From: Siphonodentalium dalli
Lineage: Eukaryota; Mollusca; Scaphopoda; Gadilida; Siphonodentaliidae
NCBI GenBank assembly: GCA_032622095.1
Contig: CP136063.1
Span: 185,793,956-185,857,955, forward strand
Direction of reading: 5' to 3'
DNA: 64,000 nt
Shown here: in pieces, positions 43,081-55,244 of the stretch
Numbering within the stretch: the stretch's first letter is position 1
Layout: every line of letters starts with the position of its first letter
The notes under the pieces: generated by a model
The model's database searches: none
The model's input: only the letters and a program-made list of their open reading frames with translations
What the model was told of the DNA's origin: nothing
Made by a program: the position numbers and the translations under genes

Positions 43081-43545
43081 CAATTATCTACAAGACTCTA
43101 AATTACAATGTTCTATATTGTATAAATACACCTATTTAAAAAAACAAAAAGGTTACTATTTCTTATGAAGATATCTGTAGATGAACACTGTGACCGGTGT
43201 TATTTATTGGAGAACATTGCCCATATATTTTATGAATGCTCTACTGTAAAACTATTTATAAATGACATACACAGATGGACATCTCTATCACTTATATCAA
43301 AATACTGCTCAGTCTCCACCCCCCCCCCCCCCCCCCCCCCCCCCCCAGCAAAATCTCAGTTCTCAGAGTAAAAAAATTATTTTTGACATTGCTTAAATAT
43401 TACATTTACAAAACCAAATTCAACCCCCAACACTTTATCCCTTAAATGCTTTCTACATGAACTTGACGAGAGATACCGCTTAGGGAAATATATAGCGCTG
43501 AAGAGAGATATCCTCAACCACTTCAAGTTGAATGGTGTGACATAA
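43080..43545 (+). pseudogene. LINE retrotransposon 3' fragment (zinc-knuckle region after reverse transcriptase), broken
   Basis: One frame reads DEHCDRCYLLENIAHIFYEC then STVKLFINDIHRW, matching the 'C-x2-C...E-x3-H-x-F/L-x-x-C' pattern found at the C-terminus of many LINE polyproteins. A run of 28 C (43319-43346) interrupts it. Downstream, after frame changes, come LLKYYIYKTKFN and CFLHELDERYRLGKYIALKR, which look like the usual LINE tail. At least two frame disruptions; no reverse transcriptase core is left. Confidence 0.65.
43319..43346. repeat. Homopolymer run of 28 C
   Basis: An uninterrupted C run inside the LINE fragment. Its length may be unreliable in the assembly. Confidence 0.95.
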
Positions 43546-44427
43546 TATACCTAATTGCCCTGTCAAGGACTTTGAGAACCCATAACTAGTTTGCGATTTT
43601 ATTCATTTTCACTTAGTCATGATTATTGAATTAATGCTATATACATTTTGGGAACAGATAGAGGCATTTTTTGTCATATTGCAGACTATAAATTGCATAT
43701 TTAAAACATATTCACAATTGCAATGCCAATAAAATTACAATCAAAGGGACTCTTGTAAACTCACATACCAAAAATCTTTCAAATCCATTGATAAATGTTC
43801 GAAATAAACTCTGGACAACATTTTGTGGGTGCTAAATGCCAAAGAATTACAATCAAAGGGCCGGCGTATCTCTGGCCAAGCCCAGTTGTGAACTCACGTA
43901 CCAAAAAAAATTTGGGATGGACAGACAGATAGGCTAATAGACAGACAGACAGATGGATGGAACCCATTCCTATATCATCAGCTGAAACAAATTTTGGGCA
44001 GGGGGGGGATAATGAGCAGCACAAGGATCACTATTCATTGGTTGGAAATGTTAAGATAATAAGTGCAATGGTCGTTTGTTGAACTTATTATCTGAACATT
44101 CCCTAAGGGAACTGCTCATCATAGGGAGAGGAACTATTCTAAGGTATATAACTTGTGTTCCAATCCCATCCGTCTATATATGTTAATTTTATATTTTGTT
44201 GTAATTATTGGGTCACAATAAATCTGTTCAATAAATAATAAATATGTCAATGAGTATTTAATAGTCTGCAAGGATTAAATTTGAACCTAAATATTTTAAC
44301 ACTGGTGTGGTAAGCCAGGCTGAATTTCAAACTACTGTAATGGTGGACTTGAATTCAAATATGATAGAAAACAGATACTTTTAATTTGTAAGATACTACT
44401 TTGATTTTTTATTAATAAAACTATTAA

Positions 44428-44818
44428 CCCTTTACCCAACAGAAGGACCCTGTGCCAATGCATTCTCTTATATATGCGAGTCGACCATAGGTCGCCTCGC
44501 ATATATAAGAGAATGCATTGGCTTAACACATTAAAAATTATAAAATTGTTAAAGAATGTAAGAAAAAATGGTAAAAAGTGTTAAAAAAAGATTTTTTTTA
44601 GGCCAATGCATTCTCTTATATATGCGAGGCGACCTATGGTCGACTCGCATATATAAGAGAATGCATTGGCACAGGGCATAACTGTAACTATCACAATGTG
44701 GTCAAGGAGCCGGTTCCAATGATATCCATATTTGTATGGTTCTATTGAGACAGACCGAAGATATTTTAGGCCGTTGAAGCTTATTTGGCCGGTTTTGGCC
44801 GGTTTGTTGGGTAAAGGG
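44428..44818. mobile_element. TTAA-flanked MITE, CCCTTTACCCAACA family, full copy
   Basis: TTAA at 44424-44427 and 44819-44822; same structure as 11408-11790 in opposite orientation, with very few differences. Confidence 0.92.
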
Positions 44819-45054
44819 TTAATATAACATTGTATTATGTTTGCAGATGTTGATGAATTTAATCATCAAATTAGAATTGTTCCTAATTTTCCCCAATTAG
44901 AACCTCAATGCAAACATTTTAGCAAGAGAAAATTTTTGCCCAGTCCCAACCCTGGCTCCTGAATGTCCCCTGCTTTACCGCCCCTGGTCATGGGCGTAGC
45001 CAGCTAGGGTTCGATGGGTTCGGACGAACCCGCCCTTGAAAACAAAGCAGAATG

Positions 45055-45197
45055 TGCCCTCGTCGCCTGACTTCCAGGGTTCGACAGGTTGTAATTGGCT
45101 CGGGCAACTTCGGAGGTTCGTTAAGTTAATGCATGAACCCCCAGAAGTTGCCCGAGCCAACGAACCGTCGAACCATGGAAGTCAGGCGACGAGGGTA
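45055..45197. repeat. Hairpin with ~64-bp arms, GC-rich
   Basis: 'gccctcgtcgcctgacttcc' to 'ggctcgggcaacttc' faces 'gaagttgcccgagccaa' to 'ggaagtcaggcgacgagggt'. Much richer in GC than its surroundings. Confidence 0.85.
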
Positions 45198-45537
45198 CTA
45201 AAGCAGTCGACAAAGGCATGATCGGCTATACTAGATTGTTTCACATTAAATTTAGATCCGTATAATGTTTCAGTGAAATCCACATATACGCTGGGGCCAA
45301 AATTTGATTTAATGTGAATCAAATCAATATATATAGTCCCATGGCATGTTGGCATATTCCGTTGCTAGTCCAACGTGGATAGCATTGTGCTCAGTTTCAA
45401 ATAAAGTGACGATGTATGAATGTGTGCATATATATCAAACTTGTTTTCACAGTCATTGGCAATTATGAACGAATGGACACAGTGTAATCAAACACTACAT
45501 GCACATGTATATACATGCATGTATAGGGTACATTTTT

Positions 45538-45620
45538 GGGTGTCAAGTTGTGTTCCCGTGTGGTCATGCACGTAGTATATCGAGGATGATGCTTGCATAG
45601 CGAGGGTTCGAACACAGTTT
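45538..45620 (+). other. Second tRNA-like / SINE-head stretch
   Basis: 'cccgtgtggtcatgcacgta' resembles the A-box side of 12130-12225, and 'agggttcgaacac' the B-box. Weak. Confidence 0.25.
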
Positions 45621-45799
45621 CTGGACATGAAGTCCCCCCCCCCAAAAAAAACAGGATTTTAGTTGAAGTCCCACATCAACCAAAAAGGAGCACATTATTA
45701 GTTGATGGGTGGGATGTCAATTAAAATATTGTTGTGTGTGACTGTATATGCCCAGTAACTTTTCGATAGACCCGATATAGACCCAGTGTGAGAAAAGCA

Positions 45800-45980
45800 C
45801 GTTAGTCCGAGGGTTCGATTACAGGCCGGGGTACAGCGTGCTATAGTCCGAGTCACTCCCAGGGCTCAATAGTCAGAGGGTTCAGTGGTCCGAGGGTTCA
45901 TTAGCCCGATGGTTCAAGGGTACGATAATCCGAGGGTGCGACAGTCCGAGGGTTCAATACCCCGAGTGTCCATTAGCGGG
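45800..45980. repeat. Irregular tandem repeat of 'gtccgagggttca'
   Basis: About ten units of 13-18 bp: 'agtccgagggttcgat', 'ggtccgagggttcatt', 'agcccgatggttcaag' and so on. Confidence 0.8.
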
Positions 45981-46139
45981 ACGTGGTGACGGGGATTTGC
46001 GGGTCCCCCCCCCAACTTTGTTAAAAAATCCAGTTGGCATGCAATAGGTCAGGGTTACAGATTATAGAATAAGTAAAATACAGTTGGTTCATGTATATAG
46101 TATAGGAAAATAAACAGGCAGGTCATTCCAATCTTTACA

Positions 46140-48791
46140 TCTATATCTATATTTGCGAATGTCTGTCTGTATGTCTGCCTGTGTTCTATAGAAATTCACA
46201 GGGGACCATCTAGATGATGCCAAAGGGGTCTACTAGGAGTAACTTTTTACGAGAAAGATAATGGTCGGGGTTAAAATTTTCTAAAGTGACGCCGTTGTTG
46301 TCAGGGGCAGAAAAGGGGGAGGGGCAGAACAAAAAATTGTCGGCGATTGCCACCAAACTTATATATAATCATCCCCATAATATGAGGAATCTAATGGTGT
46401 GTTTTAAATATGGCAAAAGTCGCGCCGTTCGCGTCAGGGGTGCCCGGAAGGGGGCGGGGAAGAATTTTTTTCTGTCGCCGATTGCCACGAAACTTACATA
46501 TAATCATCCCCATGATATGAAGAATCCAACGGTGTGGTTTAAATATGTCAAAAGTGGCGTCGTTGGAGTCAGATTTGCACGAAAGGGGAGAGGGGCACCA
46601 AAATTGATAAAACGAATTTTAGCGCCGATTTCAACCAAATTGATATATATTCTTCTTCATGATACAAGGAATCTAATTGTGCGATTTAACAACACCAAAT
46701 TGTTGTCGTTTGGATGAGAGATTGGGAGGGGGTGGGCACTAAATTTGATAATAATTGGTTTAGTCGCCGATTGCCACCACACTTATACAAAAGCATCCCC
46801 ATGGTATGATGAGTCTAATGGTGTGGCTTATATCTGTCAAGTGTGGCCTCATTCGAGTCAGGGGTGTATTGAAAGGGACAGGGGCACCAAAATTGATGCA
46901 CAATTGTTTTGGCGCCAATTTCCACCAAATTGATACACGTTCTTATCCATGATACGAGGAATCTGATTGTGCGATTTAAAGACGCCATAGTGGTGCTGTT
47001 TAGGTGAGAGATGGGGAGGGATGGATTGACACAAAATGTGATTAAAAAAAACATTGTTTAGTCGCCGATTATCACCAAACTTATAAACAATCATCAACAT
47101 GATATCAGGAGTGTAATTGTATGGTTTAAGGATGTCACAAGTGGGGCCATTCGAGTCAGTGGTGTATAGAGATGAGAGGGACTTTATATTTATATGTTTA
47201 TGGCCGATTTCCACCAGATTGATACATATTCTTCTCCGTTATACGAGGAATCTTATCGTGTGGTTTAGACACAACAAATTGGTGGCCTATGGGTGAGAGA
47301 TATGGGGAACTTCAATTTGATACGAATTTGTATACTCGCCAATTTTCACCAATTTCATATATATGCATCTCTAATCTCTAATGAGACTTACTTAGTGTGT
47401 GCAGCTTGAGTCCGAAATAGGGACGGGAGGGTCACCAAAAACTGATACAAAATAGTTTTAGTACCAATTACCATCAAATTCAGACACATTCTTCTCAAAT
47501 GATACAATAAATCAAATTGTGCTGTCTGTCTGTCTTTCTGTCTGTCTGTGTGTTATATATATAACTTCACGCGGTACAATCGAAGAGGCAAAAGCTGATA
47601 CAAATATATTTGGCACTAATTTCTAACAAATTCATACATGTTTTTATCTAATGATATACCATAAATTAAATCACATTTGGTGTCGTTTGTGTCACGGATG
47701 GCGAGCGGATATGCACTACCATAGATAAGATTGCTATTCGCCGATATCCACATATAAGTTATATATAGTCACCCAGGCCATCTCCATATCATTTTAAGGA
47801 GATTTGGGCGGTCACATTTCACAATCCCGACAAATGGTAACCCACTTATAAGTCACTTGAACAATTATATCTTCTTAATTGTCATATGTATATGGGGATG
47901 GCAATCAGGACATTCACACAATGAGCTAGCAAAAAGAGATACATAGAAGAAGCATTAAACGTATAAACTGAGAGACCTCGAACCGTCAGAGGATTGCATA
48001 TATATTATAACAAAATTGAGTCTGTTCCATTCAATACAGTTTCCACAAAAAAAGTTACAATTTGTCAGGATATATGGAAGGCCTGTTCAAAAATAGTGGT
48101 CACAGTGTGCAGTCATATATAGTTTCTTCTGATATACAATAAAATGCAGTTAGTAGCACATGACTTTCAGGATCCTCCCAACACTGACATCTGACAAGGG
48201 GTTTAGAACAGACTCATCGACTGCCATAAACAACTCAAAATCTCGCTCTGTGTCTGGCACATGTAGCTGATATGCCCGCGCAGCAACATTTTGTTGAAAC
48301 TGAGAATATTTAGCCAATATATAGCACCATGAACAGAGGAGCACCTGGAAATTTCTTTAAAACATCTGTATCTTCATGGAGATATGATAGCCAGGTATCC
48401 TCGAGATCTTAGTCCAACCCACTAGATCGATTGATGCATCTCAATATGTAAAACCCAATTGTCATCTTTTATTTATGCGAACTAATGTCTTTATGATGTC
48501 CATGTATCATATTATAACGTCTGACGTATACGCAGTTGTAAATAAATAAATACTTCATTATTGGTGGAACGGATTAATCGCGATAAACAGAATGACAATT
48601 GACAAGGTGGGCCACTAATTATATTCCATGACTGTAATAATCATGTTTTGTGATGCTATATTTGAATATACAATTTATGAGAAAAGGTATAACACTTTGA
48701 ACAAGAGTGTTCTCTATTCCCAACAAATATCCACAGCATACAGATGGTTTCACATCGCATTAACCTGGGCAACGCCGGGTAACCCTGCTAG
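46140..48791 (+). mobile_element. Helitron-like non-autonomous element, full length
   Basis: It begins TCTATATCTATATTTGCG after a host A and ends 'cgccgggtaaccctgCTAG' before a host T, as Helitrons do. The hairpin CCTGG-GCAACG-CCGGG precedes the end. 46260-47500 is made of imperfect ~190-bp units ('cgccgattgccaccaaactt', 'gatacgaggaatctaat'). No Rep or helicase frame. A (CTGT) microsatellite lies at about 47522-47552. Confidence 0.82.
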
Positions 48792-48890
48792 TATAAAATA
48801 TACATGCATATATAGATCTAACGATAATGGGCTATATGCAATGAGTGACTGACTGCATGTCATTCAATTCCATATATATTATATAGCCCA

Positions 48891-49356
48891 ATTCAGCCAA
48901 TAACATAACAATTTTGAGTGTAGGCCTATACATAACTTCATAAGATCGCAAAGGGATATAATAGGCAGATTAGATCTGAGGATGGTTAGGTTTTATCATC
49001 GTTCTTTATTATCCGAGTCTATACTACACGCGGTCACGGTCCCATACATGGAGAAAACATTAGTACATCAAACTTGATCATGTATGAAGACAAACACTGC
49101 CATATAGTCTCACATAATCGGTAGATCAAATCCAAAACATTATTACCTCTTTAATATAAGTGTAGATATTACACAAATAATCGTCAAATATGCTCCAGAT
49201 TCGCGCTCGATGGGTTCAATATTTTTTTCCGAGGGGGGGGAGACACCCCCTCCTGCACCCTTCACACGCGGTGCAGTCGGAGCTTTTCACCTCGATCCTG
49301 TGCCCCTCAAGTTAATATTCGAACCCGCCATTTTTAAATGCTGGCTACACCCATGC
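48891..49356 (+). repeat. Direct duplication, copy 1
   Basis: Near-identical to 49883-50352, from 'attcagccaataacataac' to 'ggctacacccatgc'. The clearest difference is the length of a G run. Confidence 0.95.
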
Positions 49357-49439
49357 AGCCCGGTGTGAGAAAATTAGGAAAACTATACAAGAAAATCGCA
49401 AATCCTAGCATCTAGACTGGCCTCAACTGAACTCAAATT

Positions 49440-49882
49440 TCAAACCTCATACTCCCTCTTAGGTTGGAAAATTCTCCAACTGATGACCATTTCAGTCCAC
49501 AAGTTTGACCGAATGTACTAAACTATTGTTTTGTTAAACTAATTAGCAGTTTTGTATTGGTCACGGGGGAGGGACAGTGACACACCGTTCGAAAATTTTG
49601 AAATCTGAACAAGAAAATCGCAAAATCCTAGCATCTAGACTAGCCTCAAGTCTTCTTAGAGTTGGAAATTTCACTTAGGTTGGAATATTTCCAAATGATG
49701 ACAATTCCAATGACAATGTTAAATTTAGTAGCAGTTTTGACTAGCCACGGGGGAGGACCAGGACACAAGCTTTCCAAGTGTTGGAAATTTCCAACCTGTC
49801 ACCCCCCTAAGGTTGGAAAATTTCCAACTGATGACCATTCCAACTAATGTTTTGGCAGGTATGAAATTTCCAACTGTTGAAA
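49440..49882. repeat. Cluster of 'gttggaaatttccaactg' motifs
   Basis: Several copies of 'aggttggaaa.ttccaactgatgaccattt'. The same motif family occurs at 28895-28980, 31905-32130 and 54520-54720, so it is a dispersed repeat. Confidence 0.7.
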
Positions 49883-50352
49883 ATTCAGCCAATAACATAA
49901 CAATTTTGAGTGTAGGCCTATACATAACTTCATAAGATCGCAAAGGGATATAATAGGCAGATTAGATCTGAGGATGGTTAGGTTTTATCATCGTTCTTTA
50001 TTATCCGAGTCTATACTACACGCGGTCACGGTCCCATACATGGAGAAAACATTAGTACATCAAACTTGATCATGTATGAAGACAAACACTGCCATATAGT
50101 CTCACATAATCGGTAGATCAAATCCAAAACATTATTACCTCTCTAATATAACTGTAGATATTACACAAATAATCGTCAAATATGCTCCAGATTCGCGCTC
50201 GATGGGTTCAATATTTTTTTCCGAGGGGGGGGGGGGGGACACCCCCTCCTGCACCCTTCACACGCGGTGCAGTCGGAGCTTTTCACCTCGATCCTGTGCC
50301 CCTCAAGTTAATATTCGAACCCGCCATTTTTAAATGCTGGCTACACCCATGC
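49883..50352 (+). repeat. Direct duplication, copy 2
   Basis: Second copy, offset by about 992 bp. Between the copies is unrelated sequence with 'ttggaaatttccaactgatg' motifs (49460-49880). Confidence 0.95.
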
Positions 50353-50780
50353 CCCTGGTACCAACGATCTACTCCAGACATGAATACATGGCCCTGCGAC
50401 AAATTCCATATGAACTTTCAATCAGATTATAATACCAATTTCCACCAATCCTATAGTAATAAAGACCTTCAATCCAGACCTATGCATGTAATTACATGTA
50501 AGTCCAAGCACATGCTATTATGTACATTTGGCTTGCCATGCAGTACATGTTAAGTCCATAACAAACGGAAATAACTGCTATATGTACATATATATCTTAA
50601 AAGTTGGAAGTGTTATACTGTGTGTCTGAACAACGGAACTCCATTGGGAAAACATCATTAATTTTAAAGGTCACCATTGCGTGCAACAACACAATAATTG
50701 TTAATGAAGATTGGAAAGAATATTTTTGTTTAATGTTTTATGTATGACGCTCGCTGATGCTTTATATTAATTATTCTTAC

Positions 50781-50973
50781 TGACAGACTTGAAATTTGGA
50801 AGATTTCCAATTATTTTAGGAATTATATGAACAGGAATCACTATTTGATCTTTAACCTTTTCTATACTGTATGGATTCTCAGTGGGTAAATGTGAAAAAA
50901 ATATAAAGGTCACTAAAAATATCACCAATGAGAAGAACATGGAGAAGAAGATAATTTTGTTTCTTATAATCAT
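50781..50973 (-). CDS. Candidate first exon: N-terminal hydrophobic signal or anchor
   Basis: An ATG opens 64 codons: MIIRNKIIFFSMFFSLVIFL, then VTFIFFSHLPTENPY and a polar tail ending near FKSV. The exon closes with a good donor, CTGTCA/GTAAGA, in phase 1, which is the phase the first lectin exon needs. It could therefore supply the receptor's signal peptide across a 12.2 kb intron. Against this: part of the stretch (about 50845-50885) resembles the end of a TTAA-type MITE ('ttctatactg...ggattctc'), one phase match in three occurs by chance, and the tail's IPKII is also seen near the start of some type II glycosyltransferases. Treat it as unproven. Confidence 0.3.
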
Positions 50974-51153
50974 GATTGATAGTTCTCCAATAATGAAATT
51001 TCATGTGTTGAAACCATGTTATGTAAACAAAACTGTTACAGTGATTTCTCAAAAAACATTGCTAAACATGTACATGAATTAAGTTCAATTATTTAAGTCT
51101 CGCCTGAAAAACTTCCTGACCCCATGCACTGACATTAACCCTTTATTTAGTAA

Positions 51154-51350
51154 AGTAATGCCCTAAATAATCGACTCCTTAACCACAGCAGAATTATGGG
51201 TAACTTTTCAGGATTTAGTTGGAAATATGGCTTTCTGCCATTCATCGGAAAGCTCTCCCCGAGGCAACAAGCCATATTTCTGACTAAATCCTGAAAAGTT
51301 ACCCATAATTATGCTGTGGTTAAGGAGTCGATTATTTAGGGCATTACTGT
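51154..51350. mobile_element. Palindromic MITE, CAGTAATGCCC family
   Basis: From 'agtaatgccctaaataatcg' to 'gggcattactgta'; a short deletion at the centre ('ctctccccgaggcaacaagc'). Confidence 0.85.
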
Positions 51351-51411
51351 AGTTGTTTTACAGACTTTTATGTTATTTTGCATGAAGCCACATCGAAGGC
51401 CTTTATCTCCT

Positions 51412-51893
51412 TTAATCCTTGCATGAATGGAGCTTCCTGAAATTATTACGAAAACCATGTGCCAATGTGTTCTCTTATAAATGGGAGCCTCTCATATGGC
51501 GCCTCGCATATGTAAGACAATACATTGGCCTAACAACATTTACCTTGACCCTGTATAAAGCCAGTGCATTCTCTTATATATGCAAGGCCCCCTATGAGAG
51601 ACTCACATATATAAGAGAATGCACTGGCACATGGTCTTTAATGCTGCACCAGTGCAGCTCCCATCACTAGAAATAAATTTCTCTTTCAATTCTTTTTTTC
51701 AAATCACTCATGGAGCCTCGCATGTGTAAGACAATACATTGGCCTAACAATATTTACCTTGACCCTGTATAAGCCAGTGCATTCTCTTACATATGTGAGG
51801 CTCCCTATGGGAGACTCCCATATATAAGAGAATGCACTGGCACATGGTATTAAATGCTGCACCACCAGTGCAGCTCCCATCATGAAATGGTTA
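51412..51893. mobile_element. TTAA-type MITE with an internal tandem duplication
   Basis: It begins TTAATCCTTGCATGAATGGAGC and ends CATCATGAAATGGTTAA. A block from 'cctcgcat.tgtaagacaat' through 'aagaaataaatttctctttc' occurs twice (about 51497-51715 and 51716-51950). Confidence 0.7.
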
Positions 51894-52345
51894 ACTATAT
51901 CACAAGAAATAAATTTCTCTTTCAATTCTTTTTTTTTCAAATTATTTTGGGAACCCAAATCTATTTGACAGTGATTCATTCTTGGTTTTCAATAAAATAT
52001 GTGGGACACCCAACATTTATTTTCAAAGGATTGCAAGACATACAGCTCACAGTTTCAACATATTTTATCTTTGATTTTTTCATATTGTTCCATAATTTCA
52101 ACAACTGAGCCTGTTACATATCGCTTCTTAATACAACTCTTATGCACTCAACATCAACGGACCTCTCCTACCTTACATTTGGAGTTATATTGCTGTTTTG
52201 TCGTGAATGTTATTTAACTACCAGCTGCAAGCCAAGCACCCACGCATACACCTATATTGTGAAAAAATCTTACAGTTAGAGCCCAGAGCAACTGAAATTT
52301 AATCGAAAGCAGGAAAACATATTTGTTCTAAAGGTCACATACACG

Positions 52346-52546
52346 CCCTAAATAAACAACTCCTTAACCACAGCAGAATTATGGGTAATTTTTCAGGATT
52401 CAGTCGGAAAAATGGCTTGTTGCCATTCATCGGTCTCATTGAGAGCTTTCCGATGAATGGCAACAGCCATATTTCCGACTAAATCCTGAAAAATTACCCA
52501 TAATTCTGCTGTGGTTAAGGAGTCGATTATTTAGGACATTTACTGT
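52346..52546. mobile_element. Palindromic MITE, CAGTAATGCCC family
   Basis: Left 'gccctaaataaacaactcct', right 'tcgattatttaggacattta'; the arms pair over about 90 bp. Confidence 0.82.
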
Positions 52547-52767
52547 ATATTATTACACTACACTAGTTTTTGTTGAAAAATTTAAATATCACAACAAATT
52601 TAATCTATTTTAATATTTTCCATGTTGAAATTTCCAGCTGGTCATTACTTCATACAAGAAGTTAAAACTATTTAAATATTTTGTTCCAGATTGTTCATCT
52701 GTGTTGCTATCTCCTTGTTTGCATGCAGCAAAAATAAAAAATAAAACGATGAAACAAGCAGCTTTAA

Positions 52768-53159
52768 CCCTTTACCCAACAAACCGGCCAAAACCGGCCA
52801 AATAAAGCTTCAACAGCCTAAAATATCTTCAGTCTGTCTCAATAGAACCATACAAATATGGATATCATTGGAACCGGCTCCTTGACCACATTGTGATGGT
52901 TACAGTTATGCCCTGTGCCAATGCATTCTCTTATATATGCGAGTCGACCATAGGTCGCCTCGCATATATAAGAGAATGCATTGGCCTAAAAAAAATCTTT
53001 TTTTAACACTTTTTACCATTTTTTCTTACATTCTTTAACAATTTTATAACTTTTATTGTGTTAAGCCAATGCATTCTCTTATATATGCGAGGCGACCTAT
53101 GGTCGACTCGCATATATAAGAGAATGCATTGGCACAGGGCCGTTCTGTTGGGTAAAGGG
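52768..53159. mobile_element. TTAA-flanked MITE, CCCTTTACCCAACA family, full copy
   Basis: TTAA at 52764-52767 and 53160-53163. Nearly identical to 11408-11790 and in the same orientation. Confidence 0.92.
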
Positions 53160-53547
53160 TTAAACTTGCTACACAACATTTCACAATAATGTTTTTCAAG
53201 TGAGTGCATTTATAGAAACTAGTTTAGATAACAAAATGATACGTGTAATTATATTCAATGTCAACATTAAATCTAACGCAATGCATAGATTGAGTTAATT
53301 TTTGAAGTTTCCTTCAAGGCATTTAACACACTAATGCAAAAACACCATCAAAGGACATATCATCTCGTAATCAAGTTCATCAATCTTTTGTTTAAGTGTC
53401 TCACAGTTGATGAATTATCCTGACAACTATTTCCTTAATGAATAATCATGAAAAGTTAAAAGATACCATATCAATCAACACACTGAACCTGTTTTATTGG
53501 TGCAGAAACTGGTGATATGGAGGGTGTGACATACAAGCCTACACATA

Positions 53548-54255
53548 CTCTGTCTGTCATCACCAAATTCACCCTCTGGGGACCTCATTCTGCTTAGGCC
53601 TCATCTTCTGGGAAGTATCCTAAAGTCTCCAATTAACATTGTTTTTAGTTACTTTTTCCCTTCTGGGAAGTTTCTATATCCCCTAATTTGCAGAGGATAA
53701 AATTCATAATCGAGGTGACTAATACATCACCAACTTCAACTGGGAAACTTAAATTATGATCGTAGGTCTCCCATAGCAGTTGAGGCTTAACCCTTTACCC
53801 AACAGAACGGCCCTGTGCCAATGCATTCTCTTATATATGCGAGTCGACCATAGGTCGCCTCGCATATATAAGAGAATGCATTGGCTTAACACATATTAAA
53901 GAAAAAATGGTAAAAAGTGTTAAAAAAAAGTTTTTTTTAGGCCAATGCATTCTCTTATATATGCGAGGCGACCTATGGTCGACTCGCATATATAAGAGAA
54001 TGCATTGGCACATGGCATAACTGTAACTATCACAATGTGCTCAATGAGCCGGTTCCAATGATACCCATATTTCCATGGTTTTATTGAGACAGACCGAAGA
54101 TAATTTAGGCTGTTAGGGCGTTTCTGGGCGTTCTGTTGGGTAAAGGGTTAAGCAGAATGAGGTCCCCAGAGGGTGAATTTGGTGTCATAAGCCCACTCTA
54201 CAGGGTAGTGATTAAACTCACCCTCTGGGGACCACATTCTGCAAATGACAGACAC
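53548..54255. mobile_element. MITE, 'gcagaatgaggtccccag' family, split by a TTAA MITE
   Basis: The left part ends 'agcagttgaggc' at the TTAA and the right part resumes 'gcagaatgaggtccccagag' after the second TTAA. Joined, they match the intact relatives. Confidence 0.85.
53791..54147. mobile_element. TTAA-flanked MITE, CCCTTTACCCAACA family, nested
   Basis: TTAA at 53787-53790 and 54148-54151; inserted in the element at 53548-54255, which gives the order of insertion. Confidence 0.92.
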
Positions 54256-54813
54256 AATATTTGTAGCCTTGGTGACATAAAAGTGAATACAGTAGATCAT
54301 AACTTATGAGTCAGTGATGTTACAAGGATGTCTTAAAAGTGGTGGGTGGGATCCGTCATGCAGTATAAATATGTTCAATTAGTAGTCTTCTGGGTCTAAA
54401 ATTTTACTGATAGAATGAAATCTTCAAATGAAATATAGACAGGTACATGTATGTGTCCGGACTATATTGATATCATTAAAATTATCCACCCCTTGTGCGA
54501 CAGAACGCCCCTCCCCAACAATGGTCAAAATTTTCAACAATTGGAAATTTCATGCCTGACACAACATTATTTGGAAATTTCACACTGAAAATATGGTGAA
54601 AATTTTCTCATAATTTGATATGCAGCCAGTAATTAGTGGGACATTTGTTAATTTTAGATAAACAGTCATTTATTTTCCAACTTTTAGACTGATATGGCCA
54701 TCAGTTGGAAATATTGTAACCTTTGGAGACCCAATGGGTGGGCTTATTTTGACTGATATGATGTATTTCTGCTATGGACATACAGATATCATCATCATCA
54801 AAATGTGGAAAGT

Positions 54814-54915
54814 ACAGTAATGCCCTAAATAATCGACTCCTTAACCACATCAGAATTATAGGTAACTTTTCAGGATTTAGTCGGATATATGGTGTCGATT
54901 ATTTGGGGCATACTG
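54814..54915. mobile_element. CAGTAATGCCC MITE, mostly deleted
   Basis: The left arm 'cagtaatgccctaaataatc' to 'gatttagtcggatatatgg' then jumps to 'tcgattatttggggcata'. Confidence 0.78.
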
Positions 54916-55244
54916 TACTTTCAAAAAGATTGCAAAGGGATTAGGCTGATTAAAATTAAACGTCTGGTGCCAGAAAAAAAATATAGGGTTGGTAGCCAAG
55001 CTTAAGATTTTATTTTTTACTTATTTTTTTTATTTCGCCATATTCTTATGGCTTTTCATGTCTCCTTCAATATTTTGCAAAGATTAATTTAGATTTTCTT
55101 TGAATAAAATGTAATAAACACAATGCTTTGAACCAGAAAATAACCCATTGTGACAGATTCTGAGACAACATTTTTTTTATTTAAGAAAAAATTTACAGAA
55201 AATTTTCTTGGAAATAATCAATGTTTATGGTCAGGGGTTTTTAA

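Noticed and set aside
46286-46717. Plus-strand frame of 143 codons
   Set aside because: It lies in the tandem units of the Helitron-like element; its internal repeats are the DNA units translated.
48891-50352. LTR pair of a small retrotransposon
   Set aside because: The copies do not begin TG or end CA, there is no primer binding site or polypurine tract visible, and no target duplication.
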